Shown here piece after piece: positions 55,334 to 64,000 of a stretch of 64,000 nucleotides of DNA. How positions within the stretch are numbered: position 1 is the stretch's first letter; each line of letters begins with the position of its first letter. The stretch comes from Aureimonas psammosilenae (GTDB lineage Bacteria; Pseudomonadota; Alphaproteobacteria; Rhizobiales; Rhizobiaceae): assembly GCF_009176975.1 (NCBI RefSeq), contig NZ_WEZG01000005.1, positions 62,001 through 126,000 of the forward strand. The letters are read 5' to 3'. Both the position numbers and the translations under genes were made by a program. Below the pieces are notes generated by a model, which was not told where the DNA came from, did not search any database, and was given only the letters and a program-made list of their open reading frames with translations.

Positions 55334-56755
55334 TCACGACGCCATGCGCCGGGCATTCATCTCCCGCCGGCGTTGGATGGAGGAGGGGATGCCGAGCGCT
55401 TCGCGGTATTTGGCGACGGTCCGGCGGGCGAGGTCCACGCCGTCAGTGCGCAGCCGATCGGCGATGTCGTCATCGGACAGGACGCCCGATCCGCTTTCCC
55501 CGTCCACCAGCAGGCGGATGCGATGCTTCACGCTTTCCGCCGAATGCGCGTCGCCGCCGCCCGTCGCGGCGATCGCCACGGTGAAGAAGAACTTCATCTC
55601 GAAGGTGCCGCGGGGCGTGGCGATATACTTGTTCGCCGTCACGCGGCTCACCGTCGATTCGTGCATGCCGATGCTTTCGGCCACCGCCATCAGCGTCATG
55701 GGCTTCAGGCCCGTGATGCCCTTCACCAGGAACTCGTCCTGACGGCGCACGATCTCGGCCGCGACCTTCAGGATGGTTCGGGCCCGCTGGTCGAGGGAGC
55801 GCGCCAGCCAGTTCGCGGAGGTCTGGCATTCGGACAGGAAGTTGCGTCCCGCCTCGTCCAGCCCGGCGGCGGAAACGCCGAGGGCGTATTGTCCGTTCAC
55901 GATCACGCGGGGCAGGGCGGCGGGATTCAACTCGATGCGCCACGACCCGTCCGCTGCGGCACCCACCACGACGTCGGGCACGATCGCCCCCGCATCGCCG
56001 GTTTCGAAGCCGTGGCCGGGCTTGGGGTCGAGGCGGCGGATTTCGGCGAGAACATCGAGAAGTCCGGCCTCGTCCTCGCCCGTCAGGCGTCGGAGAGTCG
56101 CGAAATCGCGCCGCGCGAGAAGTTCCAGATGGGCGAGAACAGTGCGCATCACCGGATCGAGGCGGTCGCGCCGGGCGAGCTGGAGAGACAGGCACTGGCC
56201 GAGATCCTCGGCGAAGAGCCCGGCGGGCTCGATCGCCGCGCGCGCCCGGTCGAGGATATCCTGCACCGTTGCCAAGCCGAGCCCGAGCGACAAGGCGAGC
56301 GCTGCCGTGTCGCCGCGATAATAGCCAGCCTCGTCGAGATGGCCGGCGAGGATGCCGGCGATCGCCTGCTCCGTCGGGTCGGAGAAGATTTCGGTGATCT
56401 CGCCGAGCACATGGGCGCCGAGCGAGGGGCGCTCGTCGGACAGGAATTCCGTATAGCTCGCCTGCGCCGAGCCGCGCTCGGAAGGAAGCACTCCCGTCGT
56501 CGCCACCGATCCGCCGGCATCGCCGAAGGGCTCGGGAACGGTCTCCGCCGGCGCCTCAGTGCTTTCCGGGGCAAAGGCCTCGCCCGGCTCTTCCGCCGCT
56601 TCGCCGCGCTCCAGCATGGGATTGCGCTCGATCTCCTCCTGCACGAAGGCGTCGAGCTCCATATGGGAATATTGCAGAAGGCGGATGGACTGGAGGAGCT
56701 GAGGCGTCAGCGCCAGGGATTGGCTTTGGCGAAGCTGAAGGCGAGCGGACAACAT
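55334..56755 (-). CDS. rpoN: RNA polymerase sigma-54 factor
   Basis: The 473-residue factor has region I (QLRQSQSLALTPQLLQSIRL), an acidic region II, and a C-terminal RpoN box ARRTVAKYRE. It directs enhancer-dependent promoters, including nitrogen genes, and needs an AAA+ activator. It is preceded by the LPS export genes and followed by hpf after 252 bases. Confidence 0.96.
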   Translation of the reverse strand: MLSARLQLRQSQSLALTPQLLQSIRLLQYSHMELDAFVQEEIERNPMLERGEAAEEPGEAFAPESTEAPAETVPEPFGDAGGSVATTGVLPSERGSAQASYTEFLSDERPSLGAHVLGEITEIFSDPTEQAIAGILAGHLDEAGYYRGDTAALALSLGLGLATVQDILDRARAAIEPAGLFAEDLGQCLSLQLARRDRLDPVMRTVLAHLELLARRDFATLRRLTGEDEAGLLDVLAEIRRLDPKPGHGFETGDAGAIVPDVVVGAAADGSWRIELNPAALPRVIVNGQYALGVSAAGLDEAGRNFLSECQTSANWLARSLDQRARTILKVAAEIVRRQDEFLVKGITGLKPMTLMAVAESIGMHESTVSRVTANKYIATPRGTFEMKFFFTVAIAATGGGDAHSAESVKHRIRLLVDGESGSGVLSDDDIADRLRTDGVDLARRTVAKYREALGIPSSIQRRREMNARRMAS

Positions 56756-56891
56756 TGGCGGGCGGCGCCCTTCGATGGTCGATGCCGGAACGACCGGCTG
56801 CCGCCTGATATAAAATGGTCCGGTCCTTGCATGTCAATCCACCCGCCGCCGAAAGCGCCGGTTGCCGACAGGCTCGTGGCTCGCTTGATCG

Positions 56892-57713
56892 TCAGAAGGT
56901 GAACTGGTCGCCGAGGTAATGGCGGCGCACGTCCGGGTTGTCCACGATCTCCTGCGGCGTGCCGTGGGTCAGGACGGCGCCGGCGTGCATGATATAAGCG
57001 CGGTCGATGAGGCCGAGCGTTTCGCGCACGTTGTGGTCGGTGATGAGGACGCCGATGCCGCGCTGCGTCAGGTGGCGCACGAGGCCCTGGATATCGGCGA
57101 CGGCGATCGGATCGACGCCGGCGAAGGGCTCGTCCAGCAGCATGAAGGTCGGCCGCGAAGCGAGCGCGCGCGCGATCTCGCAGCGCCGCCGCTCGCCGCC
57201 CGACAAGGCGGTGGAGGGCGACTTGCGCAGGTGCTCGATGTGGAACTCCTGGAGGAGGGCGGTGAGTTGCGCTTCGCGCTCGCGCTTGTTCGGCTCCACC
57301 ACTTCCAGAACGGCGCGGATGTTGTCTTCCACCGACAGGCCGCGAAAGATCGAGGCTTCCTGCGGAAGATAGCCGATGCCGAGGCGGGCGCGGCGATACA
57401 TGGGAACCGGCGTGATGTCGTGCCCGTCGAGCTCGATCCGCCCTTCGTCCACCGGAACGAGGCCGGTGATCATGTAGAAGCAGGTCGTCTTACCCGCGCC
57501 GTTGGGCCCGAGAAGGCCGACCGCCTCGCCGCGCCGCACGAAGACGTCGACGCCGTTCACGACGCGCCGGCCGCGATAGGCTTTCGTCAGCCCGCTCGCC
57601 GACAAACGCCCCGCGCTCGCGGCTTCCCGCCCTTCGCGGGCCGCGCTGCCCGGCCGGCCGTCACCCGGCACCGCTTCGCCCGCCACGCGCTTTTCCGTCG
57701 AAACTACACTCAT
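56892..57713 (-). CDS. lptB: LPS export ABC transporter ATP-binding protein LptB
   Basis: The 273-residue ATPase has Walker A GLLGPNGAGKTTC, the signature LSGGERRRCEIARAL, and Walker B FMLLDEPFAGVDP. It drives the LptFG pump moving lipopolysaccharide to the outer membrane. Residues 1 to about 37 are a non-conserved extension before the ATPase domain. The ATG at 57713 was preferred over 57752. Confidence 0.95.
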   Translation of the reverse strand: MSVVSTEKRVAGEAVPGDGRPGSAAREGREAASAGRLSASGLTKAYRGRRVVNGVDVFVRRGEAVGLLGPNGAGKTTCFYMITGLVPVDEGRIELDGHDITPVPMYRRARLGIGYLPQEASIFRGLSVEDNIRAVLEVVEPNKREREAQLTALLQEFHIEHLRKSPSTALSGGERRRCEIARALASRPTFMLLDEPFAGVDPIAVADIQGLVRHLTQRGIGVLITDHNVRETLGLIDRAYIMHAGAVLTHGTPQEIVDNPDVRRHYLGDQFTF

Positions 57714-57789
57714 GATCGATCCGTCCACGCGCGGGGGAACGGGCCGGCGCACGGTTGCGCCCGCCCTGTCCCTGCCGGGTGGCTTTCTA

Positions 57790-58401
57790 TCAGTTGCCGG
57801 CCTTCTGGCCGTTCTGTTCGGGGGCCATCAGGATCTTGACGCGCCCCGAGCCGCCGAGCTGGGCGAGGCCCGTATCCATGTGGATCGTCAGCTTGTCGCC
57901 GCGCGCCACGTTGTCGCCTTGCGACATCACCACATTGCCGGTGAGGACGGCGATCTGCGTCTTCATGTCGAAGGTGCCGCGTTCGGCCGTCGCCACCTGA
58001 TCGGTGGAGCGGATATAGAGCTTGCCCTGCGCTTCCAGGCGGTCGATCTGGTTGGAGCCGCCGGGCATCGCGCCGCCGGTGGAGCGCGCGGGCTGGGTCG
58101 TGGCGCCGCCGCCGGTGCCGGCCGCAGTCTCGCCCGCCGGCTTGGCGTAGAAGACCAGGAGCTTGGAGGTCTTCATCAGGGTGTCGCCCTGCGCCACCTC
58201 GACATTGCCCACGAAGGTCGCGATGCGCTGCTTGTCGTCGACATCGAGCTGGTCGGCGTCGATGGCGATCGGCTCGTCGCCCTTCACCTGAAGCCCGGTG
58301 AAGCTGTTGCCGAAGCTTTGCGCTCCGGACGGCCCGACGAGACCGAAAGCCGCGACCAGGGTCGCGGACAGGAAGGCTGCATGTCTGGCGAAGGTTTTCA
58401 T
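57790..58401 (-). CDS. lptA: LPS transport periplasmic protein LptA (OstA-like)
   Basis: The 203-residue protein has a signal peptide (MKTFARHAAFLSATLVAAF, likely cut after GAQ) and a LptA/OstA domain with DEPIAIDADQLDVDDKQRIA and GNVVMSQGDNVARGDKLTIH. A flexible Gly/Ala/Pro-rich insert (about 92-115) interrupts it. It forms the periplasmic bridge for LPS transport. Its start overlaps the lptC stop by four bases. Confidence 0.93.
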   Translation of the reverse strand: MKTFARHAAFLSATLVAAFGLVGPSGAQSFGNSFTGLQVKGDEPIAIDADQLDVDDKQRIATFVGNVEVAQGDTLMKTSKLLVFYAKPAGETAAGTGGGATTQPARSTGGAMPGGSNQIDRLEAQGKLYIRSTDQVATAERGTFDMKTQIAVLTGNVVMSQGDNVARGDKLTIHMDTGLAQLGGSGRVKILMAPEQNGQKAGN

Positions 58402-59072
58402 CGGGGCTCGTTGCTCGAAAGGTCCCGCGCGGGCGCGTCGCCGGCGGGAGGTTGAATCGTCATGCGCACGCGTTGGCCGAAGCTGATGAAAGCCCCGCCG
58501 TCCTTCACGGCGATGCTTCCTGCCTTGATGGTCCGGTTGTCGGACAGGATGTCGACCGGCCCGGTGCCCTGAAGCGAACCGGTCTTGAGGTCGACATCGG
58601 CGGCGCCCAGCGCGATCCGCATGCCGTCCGAGGTCGCAACCGTGATGTCGTTCGACAGCCGCAGCTTCTGTCCGGCCTGATCGTAGAAGCCCTTGGCGGC
58701 GACGATCTCGGCGGTGGAGTCCTCGCTGACCGTCAGCTTGGCGCGAACGCCCTGGAGGTCGACGCCGCCGCCGGTCAGGGATTGCACGGCCCGATCGGCA
58801 TCCATGGAATAAGGACGATTGTTCTTGTCGAAGCCGGACATGCGCGGATCTTCCATCACGATTCCGCCATCGCCGATCCCCGCGCTCGCCACGGACACGT
58901 TGTCCGGCAGGCTGCGGGCCAGGAACGTGACGGCCACACCCCCCGCCACGATCGCCACCGCCCCGAGCGGCAGCCCGATGCGCAGCGCCTTGACGAGGAT
59001 GGTGTGACGGCGGGCGCGCGAGAACTCCCGATCCATGCGGCTGCGGCCGGCGGATCGATCGTCATGCGTCAT
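58398..59072 (-). CDS. lptC: LPS export protein LptC
   Basis: The 224-residue protein has a cytoplasmic basic N-terminus, one membrane segment (about 31-55, LPLGAVAIVAGGVAVTFLA), and a periplasmic beta-jellyroll with MDADRAVQSL and IKAGSIAVKDGGAFISFG. It passes LPS from LptBFG to LptA. The ATG at 59072 gives MTHDDRSAGRSRMDREFS; Met13 (59036) is an alternative. The frame extends far upstream, but that part is a shadow of sppA. Confidence 0.9.
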   Translation of the reverse strand: MTHDDRSAGRSRMDREFSRARRHTILVKALRIGLPLGAVAIVAGGVAVTFLARSLPDNVSVASAGIGDGGIVMEDPRMSGFDKNNRPYSMDADRAVQSLTGGGVDLQGVRAKLTVSEDSTAEIVAAKGFYDQAGQKLRLSNDITVATSDGMRIALGAADVDLKTGSLQGTGPVDILSDNRTIKAGSIAVKDGGAFISFGQRVRMTIQPPAGDAPARDLSSNEPR

Positions 59073-59339
59073 GGGGCGCAGATGCTGCGTCGCTTCGTTC
59101 AAGCCTTGTATCCGGTTCCTTCCGGCGGGAAAGCGTCGGGAAAACGCTCGCACCGCATACCTCGAACAGGATCGACGGAGCGCGAAAAGCGCCGAATCGT
59201 GCCTGCCCGTTCGGATGCACGTGCAAGTTCCCGGCGCAATATGGGGATTTTGCGTCTTTGTGCAAAGCCATGCCGATGCTGCCGGCTTGGCAAGTTCGTG
59301 GGCTGAGTCTATCGCTGCCCCGTTAGCGAAGCGTAAAGC

Positions 59340-60329
59340 ATGGGGAGCGGCTTGAGCAACGCCCAGGAATTGATCGATCGGCGACGGCTGCGACGCAAGC
59401 TCGGCTTCTGGCGAATCCTCGCCGTGATCGCCGTGGCCGCGGTCTTCGCCGCGATTCTTCTGCCGGCCTTCGGCGTCGGGCCGGGCAACTGGCGGCTGGC
59501 CGGCGACATGGGCGGTCTTGGCTCGTCCATCGCCCGCGTCGATATCGAAGGGGTGGTCACCGAAGACGACAAGCTGATCGAACTTCTCGACGATCTGGCA
59601 AAGGACGACGGGGTGAAGGGCGTGATCCTGCGCGTCGACAGCCCCGGCGGCACGTCGGTCGGCGGCGAGGCGATCTTCGAGGCGGTGCGGCGTTTGGCCG
59701 AAAAGAAGCCGGTGGCAAGCGAAGTCGGCACCTTGGCGGCCTCCGCCGGCTATCTGATCGCCGCCGGCAGCGACCATATCGTGGCGCGCCAGACATCCAT
59801 CGTCGGCTCCATCGGCACCATCTTCCAGTATGTCGACGCGTCCCAGCTTCTCGGCAATGTCGGCGTGTCGGTGAACGCCATCAAGTCGGCGCCCTTGAAG
59901 GCCGAACCCTCGCCCTTCGCGCCCGCGCCCGAAGAAGCCAAGGAAATGATTCGGCGCATGGTGGTGGATTCCTACGAATGGTTCGTCGGCATCGTCGCCA
60001 ACCGCCGGCCGATCCCGCTGGACGAGGTGCGCCGCCTCGCCGACGGTTCGGTCTTCACTGGCCGGCAGGCGCTGCAGAATCGCTTGGTGGACGCCATCGG
60101 CGGCGAGATCGAGGTCCGGCGCTGGCTGGAAAACGTGCGCCAGGTGCCCAAGGGCCTGGAAATCCGCGAGCGCGAGCCGAAGGAGGACGACGGCTTCGGC
60201 ATCTTCGCGGGCACCCGGTCGATGATTCTGAAGGCACTGGGGCTCGACTCGGGCCTCTTCGAGACCACCGGTCTTCGGGGCGGCATGATGGCGCTTTGGC
60301 GGCCCGATGCGGGAACGACCCTGCCATAA
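59340..60329 (+). CDS. sppA: Signal peptide peptidase SppA (short form)
   Basis: The 329-residue protein has one N-terminal membrane segment (about 22-45) and a crotonase-fold domain with [18 protein letters not shown], nucleophile Ser135 in [15 protein letters not shown] and general-base Lys187 in [11 protein letters not shown]. It cuts residual signal peptides in the inner membrane. The 267-base divergent gap to lptC holds both promoters. It precedes ihfB by about 160 bases. Confidence 0.95.
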   Translation: MGSGLSNAQELIDRRRLRRKLGFWRILAVIAVAAVFAAILLPAFGVGPGNWRLAGDMGGLGSSIARVDIEGVVTEDDKLIELLDDLAKDDGVKGVILRVDSPGGTSVGGEAIFEAVRRLAEKKPVASEVGTLAASAGYLIAAGSDHIVARQTSIVGSIGTIFQYVDASQLLGNVGVSVNAIKSAPLKAEPSPFAPAPEEAKEMIRRMVVDSYEWFVGIVANRRPIPLDEVRRLADGSVFTGRQALQNRLVDAIGGEIEVRRWLENVRQVPKGLEIREREPKEDDGFGIFAGTRSMILKALGLDSGLFETTGLRGGMMALWRPDAGTTLP

Positions 60330-60490
60330 GAGTGGCATTTTCGCTCCCGGCGATCAAAAAATGCCCGTCTATGCTTTGCCAGCCAAGAAACGTGCTTGCA
60401 TGTGATAGGGCCGGTTTTCTAATCTTCAGTGAAGTTTGGCGGCCCGTTGCGGGGTCCCGCTCTCCGCGTTTTCAGGGAGTCGTCATTTCC

Positions 60491-60775
60491 GTGATCAAAT
60501 CCGAACTCGTTCAGATCATCGCGAGCCGCAACCCGCATCTCTATCAAAGGGACGTCGAGACCATCGTCAACGCCGTCTTCGACGAGATCACCGATGCGCT
60601 GTGCGACAGCAACCGAGTGGAACTGCGCGGCTTCGGCGCGTTTTCGGTGAAGAACCGCCCGCCGCGCTCGGGTCGCAACCCGCGCACCGGCGACGCGGTG
60701 GATGTGGAAGAGAAGTGGGTGCCCTTCTTCAAGGCGGGCAAGGAACTGCGCGAGCGATTGAACTCGGACGAGTGA
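60491..60775 (+). CDS. ihfB: Integration host factor subunit beta
   Basis: The 94-residue protein has the HU/IHF fold: [20 protein letters not shown], then [10 protein letters not shown] and the DNA-binding arm region with [16 protein letters not shown]. With IhfA it bends DNA for replication, recombination and sigma-54 promoters. The GTG at 60491 was chosen, with AGGGA 12 bases upstream; longer frames are shadows of sppA. Confidence 0.96.
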   Translation: MIKSELVQIIASRNPHLYQRDVETIVNAVFDEITDALCDSNRVELRGFGAFSVKNRPPRSGRNPRTGDAVDVEEKWVPFFKAGKELRERLNSDE

Positions 60776-60869
60776 TCGTTCGGCCTCGTTTCGCGATCGG
60801 AGATTGACCGCCCGTGCGGTCCCGCCATATCGACGGAGCACTCCGCTTCAGCCCCAAAGGTGTCCGGCG

Positions 60870-61241
60870 ATGATCTCGCGCTTTCTGTCTTTCGTGATCC
60901 TGGTTCCGTTGGCGATCCTAATCGTGGTGTTCTGCGTCGCCAACCGCGCGCCGGTCACGGTCTCGCTCGATCCGCTGGGGTCGCTTCCTCAATTCGTCTA
61001 CGAAGTGCCGCTCTTCATCGTGATCATGGCCTCGGTGATCGTCGGCACGATTCTCGGCGGCATCGGCACATGGCTGACGCAGGCGCATTACCGCCGCGCC
61101 GCGTGGCGCCGCAAGCACGAGTTGGAGCGCCTTCGCCGCGAAGCCGACGATGCCAAAGAGCGGCTGCGCCAGGAGCGCGAATCGCGCTCGGGCGCCCTGC
61201 CGCGCGAAGGCTCCACCGCCCTCGCGCTATCGCGCGCCTGA
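60870..61241 (+). CDS. LapA-domain membrane protein (DUF1049)
   Basis: The 123-residue protein has two membrane segments (about 4-24 and 46-69) with VVFCVANRAPVTVSLDPLG between, then a charged coiled coil (LERLRREADDAKERLRQERE). It matches the LapA/DUF1049 family linked to LPS assembly. It begins 94 bases after ihfB. The ATG at 60870 has AAAGG upstream. Confidence 0.88.
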   Translation: MISRFLSFVILVPLAILIVVFCVANRAPVTVSLDPLGSLPQFVYEVPLFIVIMASVIVGTILGGIGTWLTQAHYRRAAWRRKHELERLRREADDAKERLRQERESRSGALPREGSTALALSRA

Positions 61242-61272
61242 CGTCGACGCCCGTTCCGGCTCCCGCGCGCCC

Positions 61273-61752
61273 TCAGGCGATGGCGCGCGTTTCGCCGACC
61301 GCCTTGGCATGTTCGCCGGCGACATGGGCGGCGAAGCGGTCGAAGAACTTTTCGGACAGCCGCGCGGCGGCAGCCCCGATGAACTTGCCGCCGATCTGCG
61401 CGATCCGGCCGCCGACCTCCGCATCGACGCTGTAGCGCAGGATGGTTTCCGCGCCGTCCTCGGTGAGGACGACGTCGGCCGCGCCCTTGGCGAAGCCCGC
61501 GATGCCGCCTTTGCCCTCGCCGACGATCCTGTAGCTTTCGGGCGCCCGGACGTTCTCGAGCCGCACTTCGCCGGTGAACCGCGCTTTGAGGAGCGAGACC
61601 TTGGCGGTCGCCTCGACGGCAAGCACCGTGTCGGACAAACGTTGGAGACTGTCGCATCCGGGAATGCAGGCCTGCAGGACCACCTCGTCGTTCAAGGCTT
61701 CCCAGACGACCTGGCGCGGCGCGGGCAACCGATACTCGCCCTTGAGATCCAT
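61273..61752 (-). CDS. CoxG-like SRPBCC protein (carbon monoxide dehydrogenase subunit G family)
   Basis: The 159-residue protein opens MDLKGEYRLPAPRQVVWEAL and contains IPGCDSLQRLSD and GGKFIGAAAARLSEKFFDRF, typical of CoxG/SRPBCC proteins. CoxG helps anchor CO dehydrogenase to membranes, but no cox genes are in the window, so the role is open. The ATG at 61752 fits relatives. It is transcribed opposite to lapA. Confidence 0.85.
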   Translation of the reverse strand: MDLKGEYRLPAPRQVVWEALNDEVVLQACIPGCDSLQRLSDTVLAVEATAKVSLLKARFTGEVRLENVRAPESYRIVGEGKGGIAGFAKGAADVVLTEDGAETILRYSVDAEVGGRIAQIGGKFIGAAAARLSEKFFDRFAAHVAGEHAKAVGETRAIA

Positions 61753-61852
61753 TGGCTCAAACTCCTCCAGCGGGTTCGCCCCGCCCTTGTCCTTCACAAG
61801 TTGCCCTCGATACCGCCTTTCTCAAGCGGTCCGGCCGCATTAAGAGAAGCGG

Positions 61853-62866
61853 ATGCAGAAGGCCAAGCACGATCGAGGCGGGGAAGACCGGCCACGCGAA
61901 AGGGAAGCGAACGGAGAGGGCGCGCGCCGCCGCGTCGCCGTCCGGCACGAGGGCGAGCGCCCGGCCGAGCGCCTGCCGGTGATTCTCACCGTCCAACCGA
62001 CCGAGGACTATGCGCTTCTCGATTCGGGGGGCGGCGAGAAACTGGAGCGCTACGGCCCCCTCGTGGTGCGGCGACCCGAGAACCAGGCGATCTGGCAGCC
62101 GAGGCTCGACACAAGCGAATGGGAGAAGGCGGATGCCGTCTTCACCGGCGACACCGACGAGGAGGGGATGGGCCGCTGGCGCTTCCCCAAAAGCCCGCTC
62201 GGCGAAACCTGGCCGCTGAGCCATGAAGGCCTGTCCTATCTCGGCCGCTTCACCTCCTACCGTCATGTCGGCGTTTTTCCAGAGCAGGCCGAGCATTGGG
62301 CGGCGATGGTGCGGGCGATCGAGGGACGCCGCCGCCCCGCCCGCGTCCTCAACCTCTTCGGCTATACCGGCGTTGCGACGCTTCTGGCGGCGCGCGCGGG
62401 CGCGGAAGTCACGCATGTCGACGCTTCCAAGAAGGCCATCGCCTGGGGCCGCGAGAATGCCGGCGTCGCGGGACTGGAAGACGCGCCGATCCGCTGGATC
62501 TGCGAGGATGCCGTGCGCTACGCCGAGCGCGAGGTGAAGCGCGGCAGCCGCTACGACATCGTGCTCCTCGATCCGCCGCGCTACGGACGCGGGCCGAAGG
62601 GCGAGGTCTGGGAACTCTTCGAGGATCTGCCCTATCTTCTCGACCTGACGCGCGGCCTCCTGTCCGAGCGCCCGCTTCTGGTGGTGCTCACCGCTTATTC
62701 GATCCGCGCCTCGTTCTTTTCGCTTTCCGCCCTGATGCGCGAGGCCCTTCGCGGCCTCGGCGGCACGGTGGAATCGGGCGAACTCGTCATCACGGAGGCC
62801 GGAGCGGAACCGCGCGGCCTTTCCACCTCGCTCTTCTCCCGCTGGATGCCCGATCATGGCGAATGA
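61853..62866 (+). CDS. Class I SAM-dependent methyltransferase, RlmI-like
   Basis: The 337-residue protein has SAM motif I in RVLNLFGYTGVATLLAARAG and the catalytic-type motif in YDIVLLDPPRYGRGPKGEV. This architecture matches the RlmI/RlmK group of rRNA cytosine methyltransferases, but no PUA domain is seen. A basic, non-conserved tail starts it. It overlaps the next gene by 11 bases, itself an RNA methyltransferase, supporting an RNA substrate. Confidence 0.85.
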   Translation: MQKAKHDRGGEDRPREREANGEGARRRVAVRHEGERPAERLPVILTVQPTEDYALLDSGGGEKLERYGPLVVRRPENQAIWQPRLDTSEWEKADAVFTGDTDEEGMGRWRFPKSPLGETWPLSHEGLSYLGRFTSYRHVGVFPEQAEHWAAMVRAIEGRRRPARVLNLFGYTGVATLLAARAGAEVTHVDASKKAIAWGRENAGVAGLEDAPIRWICEDAVRYAEREVKRGSRYDIVLLDPPRYGRGPKGEVWELFEDLPYLLDLTRGLLSERPLLVVLTAYSIRASFFSLSALMREALRGLGGTVESGELVITEAGAEPRGLSTSLFSRWMPDHGE

Positions 62867-63707
62867 AACACGGCCGCGGACGGATCTGGCGGCCCCCGGC
62901 CGCGTCAAGGACCTGTCCAGCGTTTCCAATCCGATCGTCAAGGACATCCGCGCGCTCGCCGCCAAGAAGGGGCGCGACGAAACGGGTTTGTTCATCGCCG
63001 AAGGGCTGAAGCTCGTTCTCGACGCGCTGGAAGCGGGCTGGGTGCTGAAAACGCTGCTGGTCGCGAAAGCCGAACTCCACGGCGCGCTTCTGGCGAAGGC
63101 CGCGGCCCGCGCCCGCGCGGCGGGAGCCGACGTCGTGGAAGCCAGTTCCAAGGTCATGGAAGCGGTGTCGCGGCGCGACAATCCGCAAAGCGCCATCGGC
63201 GTCTTCAAGCAGAAGACTACGGCCCTCGAAAAGCTTGCCTTCGGCGCGGACGGTGTCGTGGTGGCGCTCGACCGGGTGCGCGATCCCGGCAATCTCGGCA
63301 CGATCATGCGCACCGTGGACGCCGCCGGCGCCAAGGGCGTCGTTCTCATCGGCGACTGCGTCGATCCCTTCTCCATGGAAGCGGTGCGCGCCACGATGGG
63401 CTCGATCTTCGCCGTGCCGCTGGCCCGCGTTTCGGAAGAAGCGTTCCTGCGCTGGCGCCGCGACTTCAAGGGGCTCGTCGCGGGGACCCACATGCGGGGC
63501 GAGACCGATTATCGCGACGCGACCTATTCCGGCCGTCCGGTGGTTCTTCTGATGGGCAACGAGCAAGCCGGCCTGACGGAACCCCTCGCCAATGCCTGCG
63601 AGGCGCTGTTGCGCATTCCCCAGGCCGGCCGCGCGGACAGCCTCAATCTCGGCGTCGCGACGGGCATCATGCTGTTCGAAGCGCGGCGGAAGGCGCTGAA
63701 GCTGTGA
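62856..63707 (+). CDS. TrmH/SpoU family RNA 2'-O-methyltransferase
   Basis: The 283-residue protein has the SPOUT motifs: RVRDPGNLGTIMRTVDAAG (motif 1), VVLLMGNEQAGLTEPLANA (motif 2) and RIPQAGRADSLNLGVATGI (motif 3). An N-terminal substrate-binding domain precedes it (KGRDETGLFIAEGLKLVL). The target is 23S rRNA or tRNA, not resolved. It overlaps the RlmI-like gene by 11 bases and lspA by GTGA. Confidence 0.92.
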   Translation: MANETRPRTDLAAPGRVKDLSSVSNPIVKDIRALAAKKGRDETGLFIAEGLKLVLDALEAGWVLKTLLVAKAELHGALLAKAAARARAAGADVVEASSKVMEAVSRRDNPQSAIGVFKQKTTALEKLAFGADGVVVALDRVRDPGNLGTIMRTVDAAGAKGVVLIGDCVDPFSMEAVRATMGSIFAVPLARVSEEAFLRWRRDFKGLVAGTHMRGETDYRDATYSGRPVVLLMGNEQAGLTEPLANACEALLRIPQAGRADSLNLGVATGIMLFEARRKALKL

Positions 63708-64000
63708 CGAACGCCCCCGAATCGGGACGCAGTAAATCGGTGGCGCTTTTCGGGCTCGCCCTCGTGGTGCTCGCGGTGATCCTCGACCAAGGCATCAAGG
63801 CGCTTGTCGTCGCCACGATGCCGCTCGGGGGCGCGATCGAGCTTCTGCCCTTCCTCGCCCTCTACCATGCGCGCAACGAGGGCATCGCCTTCTCGCTCTT
63901 CGCGGGGATGGGCGATCTCAGCCTCGCCCTTCTATCCGGCGGCGTTCTCGTTTTCGTCGGCTGGCTGTGGTGGAAGACGCCACTGGCGCGGCGCTTGTCG
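63704..64000 (+). CDS. lspA: Lipoprotein signal peptidase LspA, 5' part (continues past window)
   Basis: The frame begins at GTG 63704, overlapping the previous stop as GTGA, and is open at the window end (99 codons so far). The translation shows membrane segments and the motifs ILDQGIKALV and HARNEGIAFSLF, matching the catalytic-aspartate regions of LspA. It cleaves prolipoprotein signals after lipid attachment. The remaining catalytic residue lies outside. Confidence 0.9.
   Translation, partial: MTNAPESGRSKSVALFGLALVVLAVILDQGIKALVVATMPLGGAIELLPFLALYHARNEGIAFSLFAGMGDLSLALLSGGVLVFVGWLWWKTPLARRLS

Noticed and set aside
60334-60365. Terminator after sppA
   Set aside because: An eight-base A/T-rich stem exists with a 16-base loop, but no T-run follows.

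Overview
The window is GC-rich, tightly packed chromosomal DNA from an alphaproteobacterium, almost certainly of the Hyphomicrobiales (Rhizobiales). The evidence is gene content and order: chvI-chvG-hprK-EIIA(Man)-HPr-ahcY beside pckA; divL-tsaE/amgK-murU-addB-addA-trxA; trpF-trpB-trpA-accD-folC; and lptC-lptA-lptB-rpoN-hpf-ptsN next to a small heat-shock gene and a DUF1150 gene. AccD without zinc-ribbon cysteines, a short HprK without the N-terminal domain and a TsaE-AmgK fusion also fit this order. The family cannot be fixed from the sequence alone. No rRNA, tRNA, insertion sequence, prophage or CRISPR array was seen.

Layout. 1-2393: end of a CHAD-domain gene and lepA. 2394-9093: the most accessory-looking stretch, with REP-like palindromes, a 7-bp tandem repeat, a GIY-YIG nuclease gene, an orphan DUF2283 gene, a large MmeI-type restriction-modification gene split by an in-frame amber codon, an Hsp70-like gene and a DUF7002-like gene. 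9180-16164: GlcG/HbpS-like protein, siroheme synthase, a P-loop kinase, a ceramidase-like membrane protein, malate synthase G and a TctC-type binding protein. 16165-24423: polA, a LOV histidine kinase with an unusual ATP-lid insertion, pyrF, phaZ, a DUF2852 protein and a zinc metallopeptidase. 24489-30585: trpF-trpB-[antitoxin-toxin-unknown]-trpA-accD-folC. 30645-44830 (minus strand): ahcY, divL, tsaE/amgK, murU, a second toxin-antitoxin pair, addB, addA, trxA. 44937-51674: the nitrogen-type PTS and HprK genes, the ChvG/ChvI two-component system, a PNPOx-fold protein and pckA. 51810-64000: arfB, Tat-exported MsrB, a heat-shock gene with an RpoH-like promoter and a ROSE-like 5' leader, DUF1150, ptsN-hpf-rpoN-lptB-lptA-lptC, sppA, ihfB, a LapA-domain protein, a CoxG-like protein, two RNA methyltransferases and the start of lspA.

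How the genes work together. Most of the window is housekeeping: translation quality control (lepA, arfB, hpf), DNA repair (polA, addAB), tryptophan, folate and fatty-acid precursors, LPS export, and the envelope/carbon regulatory chain linking ChvGI, HprK, the PTS proteins and PckA. MurU and AmgK form a peptidoglycan-sugar recycling pair inside the divL operon. The unusual points are the amber codon in the restriction enzyme, two ParE-type toxin-antitoxin pairs sitting inside otherwise conserved operons, a REP/GIY-YIG neighbourhood, the interrupted ATPase domain of the LOV kinase, and a predicted RNA thermometer. No clearly new multi-gene system was proven; the best candidates are the REP/GIY-YIG unit and the three-gene cassette between trpB and trpA.
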